Source: Streptomyces noursei
GTDB taxonomy: Bacteria > Actinomycetota > Actinomycetes > Streptomycetales > Streptomycetaceae
NCBI RefSeq assembly: GCF_016917755.1
Contig: NZ_CP070326.1
Location: 3,782,001-3,846,000 of the forward strand
Length of the DNA: 64,000 nt
Direction: 5' to 3'
This document shows, one piece after another, positions 51,847 through 62,567 of the stretch (the first letter of the stretch is position 1; the number at the start of each line of letters is the position of its first letter). The notes under the pieces were generated by a model, which searched no databases, had not been told where the DNA came from, and saw only the letters and a list, made by a program, of their open reading frames with translations. Made by a program: the position numbers and the translations under genes.

Positions 51847-54800
51847 GTGTCCGGCTTCATCGTGCTGCGGGTACGCGCACACCGCGCGCTGCTGGCCGCT
51901 GCCCTGCTCTCGGTGCTGCTGACCGCCACCGTGCTGGCCACCCTCTCCGCCTTCTCCGACGCGGTCGGCGACGCCGGGCTGCGACAAGCCCTGAGGGGAG
52001 TTCCCCAAGCTCTCGACTCCGTTCGAGCAGCGGAGACCTCCATCGCACCCGCCACCGCCCTCCAGGTCAAGGCCCAACTCCCGGCCTCCGGGCGGCAGTC
52101 CGCCGACCGGGCCGTCGAACGGGGCGCCCGGCGGGCCTTCGCCGGACTGCCGTTCACCGTCCGCACCCTGACCCGCTCCGGCCCGTACGCGCTGCCCCGC
52201 ACCCACCGACCGACGGGCGCCGCCGAGCGGACGGCGGACGCGACGGGCGGCGACGAGCCCGACCTCACCCACCTCGCGCTCCTCGACCGCGACCGGATCG
52301 AGCTCACCGCCGGCCGCTGGCCCGGTGCGGCGGTGCACGGCCGGGTCCCGGTGGCGCTGCCGGAGGCCGCCGCCACCGGGCTCGGTCTCCGTCCCGGCCG
52401 CCGCCTCACCCTCGACAACCGGTTGTCCGGCCCCGCCCACCTCACCATCGAGGTCACCGGCGTCTACCGGCCCAAGGACCGCACCGACCCGTACTGGAAG
52501 CTCGACGAGCTCGGCGGCCGCGGGGTGCGCACCCTCGGCTTCACCACGTACGGGCCGCTGCTCACCGGGCCGGGGGCGTTCGGGGCCGGCGGGCCGCTGA
52601 CCCAGGACTCGGTGGCCTGGCTGGCCACCGCCGACTTCCGCACCCTGACCGCGGACCGGCTGCCCGCACTGGCCGCCGCCGCGCGCCCCGCCACCCGGGC
52701 GCTGACGGCCGACCCGGCGTTCCACGGCCGGGCCACCGCCGGCACCGAACTCCCGGACACACTGGGGAAGTTACGGCGGTCGCTGCTGGTGAACCGGTCC
52801 ACCGTGCTGATCGTCGCGCTCCAGCTCCTGCTGCTGGCCGGGTACGCGCTGCTGCTGGTGGGGCAACTGCTGAGCGCCGAGCGGACCGACGAGCGGATCG
52901 TGTTGCGCGCCCGCGGCGCCTCCCGGCGGCGGCTCGCCGGACTGGCCCTGGCCGAGGCGCTGTTGCTGGCGCTGCCGGCCGCGGTCGCCGCCCCGCTGCT
53001 GGCCGGCCCGCTGCTGCGGCTGCTGGCGGACGGCGGTTGGGGTCTCCCCTGCCACCACGGTCTCGGGAGCCTGGGGACGGTCCGGTGCGAGCTGCCCCTG
53101 GAAGCCGCCCGCACCGGCGCCACCTGGCTGACCGGGGCGCTGGTGGCGTGGGGCTGCGCCGTCGCGGTGGCCGCGCCGGCCGTGCTGCGGTCCGGCGCGG
53201 ACGACCCTGCCGTACAGGGGCGGACCCGGCCCCGCGCGCTCCGGGCCGGCGCCGACCTGGGGCTCCTGGTGGTCGCCGGGGTGGCGTACTGGCAGTTGTG
53301 GCGGCGGACCGGCGACGGCGGCGGGGTGCTGACCGAGGACGGCGACGGCACGCTGGGCATCGACCCGGTGCTGGTGGCCGCGCCGGCACTGGCCCTGCTC
53401 GCCGGCACGGTGCTGACGCTGCGCCTGCTGCCGCCGGCCGCCGGGCTCGCCGAACGGGCCGCGGCCCGCGGCCGGGGACTGGCCGCGGCACTGGCCGGCT
53501 GGCAGATCAGCCGCCGCCAGCTGCGCGGCACCGGGCCGGTGCTGCTGCTGGTGCTGGCCACCGCGCTGGGCATGCTGGCGATCGGGCAGCGTGCCTCGTG
53601 GGACCGCTCGCAGGACGACCAGGCGGACTTCCGGGCGGCCGGCCCGGTGCGCGTACTGGACGGTCGGACACCGCAGTCGGGGCAGGGCGACGGCTATGCG
53701 GCCGTTCCCGGGGTGGCCGCGGCGCTGCCCGTCGGGTACTCCACCCTGGACCTGCCGGACGGCCATGCCGGCTCGCTGCTGGCCCTGGACACCCGCCGGG
53801 CGGTGGGAGCGCTGCGGCTCCGCGGCGACCTGCTGGGCGGCCCCGCCGACGGGCCGGCCGCCCGCCGCGCCACGGCGGACCTGCTGCGGGCGGCGGCACC
53901 CCCGGCCGGCATCCCGCCGGGCATCGAAATCCCCGCGGACACCGCACAGTTGCACCTCACCCTCACCCTGACCTCGCTGCGGACCCTGCCCGCGCCCCGG
54001 CACCTCCCGTCCGACGGCAGCGGCCCCCGCCCCGCCTCACCGGACACCGGCCCCGTCCCCGCCACCGTCTCCGTCCTCGTCACCGACGCGCACGGCAGCC
54101 CGCACGCCCTCCCGCTCGGCGCCGTCCCGGCCGACGGCCACCCGCACACCGGCACCGCCCACCTCGCCGCGGCGGGCGGCGCCCCGCCGGGCCGGCCGAC
54201 CGGACCGCTGCGGCTGACCGGCCTCCTCCTCGTCGTGGACCAGCCGCCGGTCCCGCACCGCCAACGGCTCACCGTGGACGCCGCGCGGGCGGTCACCGCC
54301 GACGGCGCCGCGCACCGCCTCACCGCCCCGCGGGGCCTGGCCTGGACGGGCCGGATCACCGACCGGAGCGCCTCCGCCGGCACCCCCGGCGGCCCCCGGG
54401 CCGGCCGCGCCGAGGTGCCCGACGGCGGGCTGCTGGCGCAGACCTACGACAGCGGCGCCCGCCAGGACGAGTGGAGCGCCGCGGTCACCACGGTGCGGAT
54501 CACCGCCGCGCACCCCGCGCGCCCGCCGCTGGCGGCCGTCGCCACCGACGCGTTCCTGCGCGCCAGCGGCTCCCGGGTCGGCGCGGTCGTCGACATCACC
54601 GTCAACGGGCAGGCGCTGAAGGCCAGGATCGTCCGGGCGGTGCGCGCGCTGCCGGGCCCGGCGGACGAACCGGTCGGCTCCGGCGGGCTGCTGGTCGACT
54701 TCGGCGCGGTCAACGAGGCGCTGTCCGATCTGGGCGCCGGCCCGCTGGACGCCGCCGAGTGGTGGCTGCGCCCCCGGCCCGGCGCCACCGCGACGGTGGT

Positions 54801-55317
54801 CGCGGCGCTGCGGGCCCGCCCCGACCTCGAACCCGGCCAGGTGCTGGTCCGCGACGAGATCGCCCGGGAGCTGCACGACGACCCGCTGGGCCGCGGCCCG
54901 CAGACCGCGCTGGCCGCCGCGGCGGCGGTCGCGGTGGCGCTGGCGGCGACCGGTTTCGCGGTCGGCGCGGCCGGCTCGGTCCGCGAACGGGCCCGGGAGT
55001 TCGCCGTCCTGCGGGCCCTGGGCGCGCCCCGTCCGCAACTGGCCCGGATGATCGCCGCCGAGCAGGGCGTCCTGATCGTGCTGGCGCTGGCCGTCGGCAC
55101 GGCCCTGGGGGCGGTGCTGACGCGGGCGGTGGTCCCGCTGGTGGTGCTGACCCAGCAGGCGGGCCGCCCGGTGCCGCCGGTGCTGGTGGAGCTGCCGGCC
55201 GGCCAGGTCGTCGGCCTGCTCGCGGCGGTGGCGGCGGTCCCACTGCTGGTCGTCGCGGCCGTCGGGCTGCGCCGCGGCGACCCGGTACGGGCCCTGCGCG
55301 GCCAGGGGGAGCGCTGA
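51847..55317 (+). CDS. FtsX/MacB-type ABC transporter permease (large), with TTA codon
   Basis: The 1156-residue membrane protein has an N-terminal helix, a large extracytoplasmic domain and clustered helices with FtsX signatures. Examples are ERIVLRARGASRRRLAGLALAEALL (split here only for reference) around residue 350 and REFAVLRALGAPRPQLARM near 1060. Such permeases drive lipoprotein or peptide export or mechanotransmission with the ATPase encoded two genes on. The GTG at 51847 follows GGGGGG at 4 bases. Residue 309 is encoded by TTA (52771-52773). Two palindromic repeats of one family (52000 and 53038) are embedded in frame. The next permease follows after 24 bases. Confidence 0.85.
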   Translation: MSGFIVLRVRAHRALLAAALLSVLLTATVLATLSAFSDAVGDAGLRQALRGVPQALDSVRAAETSIAPATALQVKAQLPASGRQSADRAVERGARRAFAGLPFTVRTLTRSGPYALPRTHRPTGAAERTADATGGDEPDLTHLALLDRDRIELTAGRWPGAAVHGRVPVALPEAAATGLGLRPGRRLTLDNRLSGPAHLTIEVTGVYRPKDRTDPYWKLDELGGRGVRTLGFTTYGPLLTGPGAFGAGGPLTQDSVAWLATADFRTLTADRLPALAAAARPATRALTADPAFHGRATAGTELPDTLGKLRRSLLVNRSTVLIVALQLLLLAGYALLLVGQLLSAERTDERIVLRARGASRRRLAGLALAEALLLALPAAVAAPLLAGPLLRLLADGGWGLPCHHGLGSLGTVRCELPLEAARTGATWLTGALVAWGCAVAVAAPAVLRSGADDPAVQGRTRPRALRAGADLGLLVVAGVAYWQLWRRTGDGGGVLTEDGDGTLGIDPVLVAAPALALLAGTVLTLRLLPPAAGLAERAAARGRGLAAALAGWQISRRQLRGTGPVLLLVLATALGMLAIGQRASWDRSQDDQADFRAAGPVRVLDGRTPQSGQGDGYAAVPGVAAALPVGYSTLDLPDGHAGSLLALDTRRAVGALRLRGDLLGGPADGPAARRATADLLRAAAPPAGIPPGIEIPADTAQLHLTLTLTSLRTLPAPRHLPSDGSGPRPASPDTGPVPATVSVLVTDAHGSPHALPLGAVPADGHPHTGTAHLAAAGGAPPGRPTGPLRLTGLLLVVDQPPVPHRQRLTVDAARAVTADGAAHRLTAPRGLAWTGRITDRSASAGTPGGPRAGRAEVPDGGLLAQTYDSGARQDEWSAAVTTVRITAAHPARPPLAAVATDAFLRASGSRVGAVVDITVNGQALKARIVRAVRALPGPADEPVGSGGLLVDFGAVNEALSDLGAGPLDAAEWWLRPRPGATATVVAALRARPDLEPGQVLVRDEIARELHDDPLGRGPQTALAAAAAVAVALAATGFAVGAAGSVRERAREFAVLRALGAPRPQLARMIAAEQGVLIVLALAVGTALGAVLTRAVVPLVVLTQQAGRPVPPVLVELPAGQVVGLLAAVAAVPLLVVAAVGLRRGDPVRALRGQGER
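52000..52042 (+). repeat. Dispersed palindromic element, copy C (inside the FtsX-type permease)
   Basis: TTCCCCAAGCTCTCGA, a spacer, then TTCGAGCAGCGGAGACC matches copies A, B and D. It encodes residues about 52-65 (GVPQALDSVRAAET), in the extracytoplasmic stretch just after the first helix, without breaking the frame. Confidence 0.75.
52771..52773 (+). other. In-frame TTA leucine codon (bldA-dependent)
   Basis: The codon TTA encodes Leu309 of the permease (Gly-Lys-Leu-Arg-Arg). TTA is very rare in Streptomyces coding sequences and needs the bldA tRNA, which ties translation to development. Confidence 0.9.
53038..53080 (-). repeat. Dispersed palindromic element, copy D (inverted, inside the FtsX-type permease)
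   Basis: Read on the minus strand: GTCCCCAGGCTCCCGAGACC, then GGTGGCAGGGGAGACCCCA. It is the most diverged copy. It encodes residues about 398-412 (a GLPCHHGLGSLG loop with a Cys and two His) between membrane helices, in frame. Confidence 0.65.
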
Positions 55318-55341
55318 GATGCCCGAGCAGACGGGGGTGCG

Positions 55342-58107
55342 ATGACGACGCCGAAGGCACACGCGACGCCCGGCGGGCTGCCGGCCCGGCTGCGCGCCGC
55401 CCTCCCCCCGGCTCCCCGTCTGCTGCGGGCGGGGCAGTCGCCGACGGCCGTGTTGGCGCTGGGCGCGCTGATACTGGTCACCGCGTTCCTCGCGGCGGCC
55501 TTCCCGCGCGGCGTGGACGCCTACGAGACCCGGGGCGTCCGGGCAGCGCTGGGCGACGTCCGCCCCGACCAGCGGATGGTGGAGATCACCGCGAGCCGCC
55601 ACGACACCGCCGCCGCCCACTACGCCCCGGACACGCTGACACATCAGGACGCGGCGATCCGGGGCCAGTTGACCGCCGCCGCCCCCTTGCGGCTCTCCCC
55701 CGCCGACGCGGTCCGCGGCGTCCGCACCACCACCCCGCTGACCTCCGCCGACCCCGGCCTGCCCCGCCCCGACGGCGTCGTCCCCGCCTTCTCCCTGTAC
55801 GCGGTCGCCGACCTGGCCCGGCACGCCACCGTCACCCGGGGCCGCCTCCCGCGCCCCGCACCGGTCGGCTCGTCCGCCCGGGAAGCGGCGGTCACCGTCG
55901 CCACCGCCCGCGTCCTCCACCTGCACCCGGGGAGCCGACTCCGCCTCGGCGGGCTGACGTTGCGGATCTCCGGGCTCCTCGCCCCGCGCGCACCCGACGG
56001 GCCGTACTGGGCGCTCGACCCGCTCCTGGTGAACGCCGCCCTGAGCACCGGCGGCACCCCGCCGACGAAGCGGTGGCGCGCCGCGCTGCTGCTCGCCCCG
56101 GAGGACGGGCCGGCGCTGCTGTCCACCCCGGGGGAGCCGGAACGGTTCTGGCGCTACCCCGTGGACACCAGCACGCTGACCGCCGGTCAGGCCCCCCTGC
56201 TCCAAGACCGGGTGCGGTCCCTCCAACACGGCCCCGGGCTGGTCCGCCTGCGCGCGGTGGTGGGCTCCGGCGGGCTGGCGGACAGCGCGCTGGACGGCCT
56301 GTTGGACGGTTTCGGGCGGTCCCGGGACGCGGTCGCGCCAGTCGTCGCGGTGGCCGCCTGCGGCATCGGCACCGTCGCGGGCGTCGTCGTCCTCATGACC
56401 GGCGCCCTGGCGGCCGCCCGCCGCCACCGCGAACTGGCGCTGCTGCGGGCCCGGGGCGCCTCGCTGCCCGGACTGGTCGGCCGGCTGACGGCGGAGACCG
56501 CCGCGGTGGCGCTGCCCGGCGCCGCCGTCGGCTGCGCCCTCGCCGTCCTCCTCATCCCCGGCGAACGCCTCCTGCCGTCCCTGCTCGCCGCGGCCGGCGT
56601 CGGGCTGCTCGGCACCCTCGCGCTGCCCCTGCGGGCCGCCGCCGCACACCGCACGACCCGCCCCGCGGTCCGCGTGGACCTGGTCGGCGGCCGGCCCTCC
56701 CGACGCCGCACGATCGCCGAACTCACCGTGCTGGCCCTGTCGGTGGCCGCGGTGCTGGCCCTGCGCCGCCGCGGCACCGGCTCCGGCGGCGTGGACGCCC
56801 TGGTCAGCGCGGCCCCCGTGCTGGTCGCGGTGATCGCGGCGCTGCTGCTGATGCGGCTGTACCCGCTGCCGCTGCGGCTGGCGGCCCGGCCCGCCGCCCG
56901 CGCCCGGGGGCTGTCCGGCTTCCTGGCCCTGGCCCGGGCCGGCCGCGCCCCCGCCGCCGGACTGCCGCTGCTCGCCCTCCTCGTGGCGCTGACCACCGCG
57001 TCGTTCGGCGGCTCGGTGCTCGCCGGGGTCGCCGACGCCCGCGACCGCGCGGCGCTGACCGCGGTCGGCGCGGACGCCCGTCTCACCGCCACCGCGCCGC
57101 TCCCCGCGCGCCTGTTGTCGTCCCTGGCCACCGTCCCGGGCGTCCGGGACGCCGTCCCGCTGCGCCTGAGCACCCAACCCGCCGACGACAACGGCCCGTC
57201 CCTCTACCTCGTCATCGCCGACGCCGACGCCTACGCCCGGCTCGCCCGCGCCACCGGCCTGGGCGCCTTCGACGCCACCGCGCTGGCCGACCCCGGCGGC
57301 GACGAGCCCCTCCCGGCCCTTGTCTCCCCCGGTGTCCGCACCCGTTTCGGCAACGCCCCGATGGTGCTGCAACCGGAGTTCGGCCAACTCGTCGTCCGCC
57401 CGGCCGTGGTGCGCCGGGACACGCCCGCCCAGCCCGGCGGCGACTTCGTCGTGGTCGACGCCCGCAGCGTGGCCCGGCTCCACCCCGACACCTACGCCGA
57501 CCCCGCCACGGCCCCCTCCCTCGTCCTCCTCGCCGGCCCCTCCCTCGATGTCACCGCCCTCCGCGCCACCGTCCGGGCCCACACCCCCGCCTCCCTCCCC
57601 ACCCGCCTCACCCTGCGCACCACCACCCGTGCGCTGCTCGCCGACTCCCCCCTCCAGCAGGGCGCGGAACGCCTCTACACCGCGACCGTCGCCGCCGGCG
57701 CCGGCTTCGCGCTGCTGGTCCTGTTCCTGTCCCTCCTCCAGACCGCCCCGGAACGCGCCCGCCTGCTCACCGGCCTCCGCGCCCTCGGCCTCCCCCCGTC
57801 CCAGGGCCGCCGGCTGCTCGTCCTCGAAGCCCTCCCCCAGGCCCTGCTCGCCGCCCTCGGCGGCACCCTCACCGGTGCCGCCACCCTCCGTCTGCTCGGC
57901 CCCGGCACCGACCTCACCCCGCTCGCCCTCCCCCTCGCCTCCGGTCCCACCCCCGGCACCCCCGTCCACCTCCGGCCCGACCCGACCTCCCTGCTGCTGC
58001 CCTCGGCCGCCCTCCTCGTCCTGGCCCTCGCCGCGTCGCTCCTCCAGGCCCACGCCGGCCGACGCCGCACCACGACGGCCGAGTCGAGGACGGGAGAGGC
58101 GGGGTGA
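55342..58107 (+). CDS. FtsX/MacB-type ABC transporter permease (second)
   Basis: The 921-residue membrane protein has a similar layout to the preceding gene: N-terminal helix, extracytoplasmic domain, then two FtsX blocks (RRHRELALLRARGASLPGLV near residue 360; LLTGLRALGLPPSQGRRLL near 810). It probably forms a heterodimer with the first permease. ATG at 55342, 24 bases after the previous stop, with a GGGGGTG site. No palindromic repeat or TTA was seen in it. Confidence 0.85.
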   Translation: MTTPKAHATPGGLPARLRAALPPAPRLLRAGQSPTAVLALGALILVTAFLAAAFPRGVDAYETRGVRAALGDVRPDQRMVEITASRHDTAAAHYAPDTLTHQDAAIRGQLTAAAPLRLSPADAVRGVRTTTPLTSADPGLPRPDGVVPAFSLYAVADLARHATVTRGRLPRPAPVGSSAREAAVTVATARVLHLHPGSRLRLGGLTLRISGLLAPRAPDGPYWALDPLLVNAALSTGGTPPTKRWRAALLLAPEDGPALLSTPGEPERFWRYPVDTSTLTAGQAPLLQDRVRSLQHGPGLVRLRAVVGSGGLADSALDGLLDGFGRSRDAVAPVVAVAACGIGTVAGVVVLMTGALAAARRHRELALLRARGASLPGLVGRLTAETAAVALPGAAVGCALAVLLIPGERLLPSLLAAAGVGLLGTLALPLRAAAAHRTTRPAVRVDLVGGRPSRRRTIAELTVLALSVAAVLALRRRGTGSGGVDALVSAAPVLVAVIAALLLMRLYPLPLRLAARPAARARGLSGFLALARAGRAPAAGLPLLALLVALTTASFGGSVLAGVADARDRAALTAVGADARLTATAPLPARLLSSLATVPGVRDAVPLRLSTQPADDNGPSLYLVIADADAYARLARATGLGAFDATALADPGGDEPLPALVSPGVRTRFGNAPMVLQPEFGQLVVRPAVVRRDTPAQPGGDFVVVDARSVARLHPDTYADPATAPSLVLLAGPSLDVTALRATVRAHTPASLPTRLTLRTTTRALLADSPLQQGAERLYTATVAAGAGFALLVLFLSLLQTAPERARLLTGLRALGLPPSQGRRLLVLEALPQALLAALGGTLTGAATLRLLGPGTDLTPLALPLASGPTPGTPVHLRPDPTSLLLPSAALLVLALAASLLQAHAGRRRTTTAESRTGEAG

Positions 58108-58216
58108 GGCGGCACCGGGCGGGACGGCGCGAGACGGACCGGCCGCCACGAGGACACGCCCCCGCAGGCCCACACCCACGCCCGCGCTCGCACCCACGCC
58201 CCGGAGATCCCACCCC

Positions 58217-59278
58217 ATGACCCCCCGCCCCGACGCGACACCACCGCCGACGCCCGCACGCCCCTCGCCGCCGCCCCCGGCCGCTCCGCCCTCCCTCACC
58301 GACCTGGAGCGCCGCGCCGCCACCCGCCACGCCCGTCCGGTCTACGGGCACGACGCGCTGATCGCCTGCGACCGCCTGGTCCGGGTCTTCACCGCCGACG
58401 GCGTGGAGGTCCAGGCCCTCCAGGGGCTCGATCTCCTGGTCGCCGAGGGCGAGTTGATGGCGTTGGTGGGCGCTTCCGGAAGCGGCAAGTCCACTCTGAT
58501 GAACATCCTGGCCGGGCTCGACGTCCCGACCGCCGGCGCGGCCCGCGTCGCCGGCCGCGACCTGCTCGCGATGGACGCCCGCACCCGCCTGGACTACCGC
58601 CGCAACGTGGTCGGCTTCGTCTGGCAGCAGACCGCCCGCAATCTGCTCCCCTATCTCACGGCCCTGCAGAACATCGCCCTGCCGATGCAGCTGCGCGGCG
58701 GCCGCCGCCGGTCCGAACGCACCCGGGCGGCCGAGGAGTTGCTGTCGCTCCTCTCCCTCACCCACTGCCGCGACCGGCGCCCGCACCAGCTCTCCGGCGG
58801 CGAGGCCCAACGCACCGCGATCGCCGTCGCGTTGGCCAACACCCCGGCCGTCCTGCTCGCCGACGAGCCGACCGGCGAACTGGACTCGCACACCGCGGAG
58901 CAGGTCTTCGCCGCGTTCCGCACCGCCAACGAGGAACTGGGCACCACGATCGTGATCGTCACCCACGACCAGAAGGTGGCCGACGAGGTCCGCCGCACGG
59001 TGGCCATCCGCGACGGGCGCACCTCCACCGAGGTCCTGCGCCGCACGGAAATCGATGCCGCGACCGGCCGGGAATCCGTCGTGGCGCGCGAATACGCCAC
59101 CCTCGACCGCGCCGGCCGCCTCCAGCTCCCCGCCGACTACACCGCCCCGTTGGGCATGCGGGACCGCGTCCTCCTCCAACGGGAACCCGACCACATCGCC
59201 GTCTGGCCCGACGCCCCCGCCGACACCCCGGCCGAACCCCCCGGCGAGGACCCCGACGAGGACCCCGCCGAGCCATAG
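58217..59278 (+). CDS. ABC transporter ATP-binding protein (LolD/MacB-like)
   Basis: The 353-residue ATPase energises the two FtsX-type permeases. Walker A is GASGSGKST, the Q-loop lies in FVWQQTARNLLPYLT, the signature is LSGGEAQRTAIAVAL, Walker B is LLADEPTGELD and the switch His is in VTHDQK. The N-terminus is a Pro-rich extension of about 45 residues, and the C-terminus is an acidic Glu/Asp/Pro tail. The ATG at 58217 follows GGAGA at 9 bases; the 109-base gap from the second permease is larger than elsewhere in the operon. Confidence 0.92.
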   Translation: MTPRPDATPPPTPARPSPPPPAAPPSLTDLERRAATRHARPVYGHDALIACDRLVRVFTADGVEVQALQGLDLLVAEGELMALVGASGSGKSTLMNILAGLDVPTAGAARVAGRDLLAMDARTRLDYRRNVVGFVWQQTARNLLPYLTALQNIALPMQLRGGRRRSERTRAAEELLSLLSLTHCRDRRPHQLSGGEAQRTAIAVALANTPAVLLADEPTGELDSHTAEQVFAAFRTANEELGTTIVIVTHDQKVADEVRRTVAIRDGRTSTEVLRRTEIDAATGRESVVAREYATLDRAGRLQLPADYTAPLGMRDRVLLQREPDHIAVWPDAPADTPAEPPGEDPDEDPAEP

Positions 59279-59318
59279 CGGGCACGGGGCGCAGCGGCCC
59301 GCGCCGGCCCGGTCGCGA

Positions 59319-60179
59319 TCAGACCGGCGTGACCGTCAGCCCCGACAGCCCGGTCGCCCCCGCCGGCCCGGCCACCCGTACGGCGATCGACCCGTACGGC
59401 GTGCTCAGCCGCAGCCAGCCACCGGCGGCCAACAGCGCCAGGGCCGGCCCCGTCGCCTCCGCACCGGCCACCCCGGCCGTCCCTGAAGCCGTCCCGGCCG
59501 TCCCAGAAGCCGTCCCGGCACCCGCGCCGGAAGCCGCCCCCGCACTCGCGGAGGCCGCCATCGCCCCGGCCCGCGCCCCGCGCAGGAACCCGAGCGCCTG
59601 CGCGGCATGCACCGCCCGCAGCGGCAGCTCCGTGTCGCCCAGCGTCCGCGACCAGATCTCCCGACCGATCCGGTCCCGCTCGGGCCGGGTGCGCCGCTGC
59701 GGCGGCAACTCCTCGTCCCGGGCACGGAATTCGGCGACCGCGGCGGACACCGCGCGCATCAACGCCTCCGGGGAGGGCAGCCCGGGGACCCGCGTCCAGC
59801 CGCCCCGCGGCGGCAGCACCCCGGCCCATGGCGGGCCGGTGACCGCGGCGGGCACGGTGACGCTGCCCGCCGCCTCCTGAACGCCTTCGAGGAGCTCCCC
59901 TGCGGAGACGGTCACATCCAGGCCGGAACCGCCCGTGCGGCCCGGCCCGGACGCCCCGGCACCGGGCTCGTCGCCGGCGTCGGCGGCCCCGGTGTCGGCC
60001 GCCAACCGCGCCGTCCGGATCGCCAGCACCTCGAAGGACGGCGGGCGGCCGAAGACGGCCAGCACCCCGCCGCCCGTCTGGAGCCGCACCGCGGCCCCGC
60101 GGTCGTAGTGGATCAGCCGGGCGAGGAAGGCGGCGAGATCCGCTGCCTCCCCGGCGTCGGCCAGCCGCAGCACCGTCAT
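59319..60179 (-). CDS. Hypothetical protein translationally coupled to a thioesterase
   Basis: The 286-residue protein has no recognised family. An N-terminal alpha/beta part (residues 1-70) includes LARLIHYDRGAAVRLQTGGG. A central Trp/Arg-containing segment (VTVPAAVTGPPWAGVLPP and RIGREIWSRTLGDTELPLRAV) and an Ala/Gly/Thr-rich linker precede a final beta segment (GGWLRLSTPYGSIAVRV). No signal peptide or membrane helix. The ATG at 60179 overlaps the thioesterase stop in an ATGA, so it depends on that gene for translation. Confidence 0.7.
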   Translation of the reverse strand: MTVLRLADAGEAADLAAFLARLIHYDRGAAVRLQTGGGVLAVFGRPPSFEVLAIRTARLAADTGAADAGDEPGAGASGPGRTGGSGLDVTVSAGELLEGVQEAAGSVTVPAAVTGPPWAGVLPPRGGWTRVPGLPSPEALMRAVSAAVAEFRARDEELPPQRRTRPERDRIGREIWSRTLGDTELPLRAVHAAQALGFLRGARAGAMAASASAGAASGAGAGTASGTAGTASGTAGVAGAEATGPALALLAAGGWLRLSTPYGSIAVRVAGPAGATGLSGLTVTPV

Positions 60180-60610
60180 GCGCCGACGGCCCCTTCCTGA
60201 TGCGCGGCGTCGTCCAGGTACTCCTTGAGGATCGCCTTCTCCTCCGCCGTGAGACGGCGCGGCCGCCCCGCGGCGAAGTCGAACGGCACGACCACGGTCG
60301 AGGCCCGCAGGTAGACCGTGTCCTCGTCCTTGACCTCGTACCCCACCGTCATCGACGCGGCACTGATCTTCCGCACCCACAGCTCGACGGTCACCGGCTC
60401 GGGCCGGTGCACCAGCTGCCGCAGGTAGTCGATCTCGTGCCGGGCGACGACCGAGCCGCCCTTGAACGACGGACTGCCGTCCCCCGGCGCCAGCCGGCGC
60501 ATGAAGTCGATCCGCGCCTCTTCGAGGTAGCGGACGAACACCGCGTTGTTGACGTGGCCGAACGCGTCCATGTCCGACCAGCGCAGGGGGCAGGAGTAGA
60601 GGTGTCGCAC
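60176..60610 (-). CDS. Acyl-CoA thioesterase, 4-hydroxybenzoyl-CoA thioesterase (hotdog) family
   Basis: The 144-residue hotdog-fold enzyme hydrolyses an acyl-CoA or acyl-ACP thioester. The catalytic Asp block is RWSDMDAFGHVNNAVFVRYL, followed by a Glu-Glu-Ala-Arg segment and ARHEIDYLRQLVHRPEPVTV. The GTG at 60610 starts 5 bases after the ettA stop; the longer frame upstream overlaps ettA and is implausible. Its stop overlaps the next gene by 4 bases. The chemical substrate is unknown. Confidence 0.88.
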   Translation of the reverse strand: MRHLYSCPLRWSDMDAFGHVNNAVFVRYLEEARIDFMRRLAPGDGSPSFKGGSVVARHEIDYLRQLVHRPEPVTVELWVRKISAASMTVGYEVKDEDTVYLRASTVVVPFDFAAGRPRRLTAEEKAILKEYLDDAAHQEGAVGA

Positions 60611-60615
60611 GACGG

Positions 60616-62280
<1,665 letters not shown>

Positions 62281-62431
62281 GAGAAACCGTCCGGCAGTTT
62301 GGATCTATCAGGTGGTCTGGGTGGCTCCGCCGCCTGGGCCATGGTGCGGCGTGGCCGCTGGAGGGCAGATACACCCCATCTTGCCGTACGTCCATCCCCG
62401 GACGGAAACGGGTGCCAAAGGACGGACGGCA

Positions 62432-62466
62432 AAGGCCCCGGAGCGAGGTGTCCGCTCCGGGGCCTT
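62432..62466 (-). terminator. Hairpin terminator downstream of the thioester-domain gene
   Basis: AAGGCCCCGGAGCG and its exact complement flank a 7-base loop (14-bp stem). On the minus strand it is followed by TTT. It lies about 100 bases beyond the surface-protein stop and before ettA. Confidence 0.75.
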
Positions 62467-62567
62467 CGGCTTGCGCGTCCGGTGACCATCCGCTCACGGT
62501 GCGCCGACGGCCCGCTCACCGGTGGTCATGTGGACTGTGCTGCGAGTGTGACGGCTGGCCGTCCCGC

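Noticed and set aside
54037..58323. A 1,428-codon open frame on the minus strand opposite the FtsX genes
   Set aside because: It reads as Gly/Arg/Glu/Gln low complexity with no domain. Long antisense frames are expected at this GC content, and the plus strand holds clear permeases and an ATPase.
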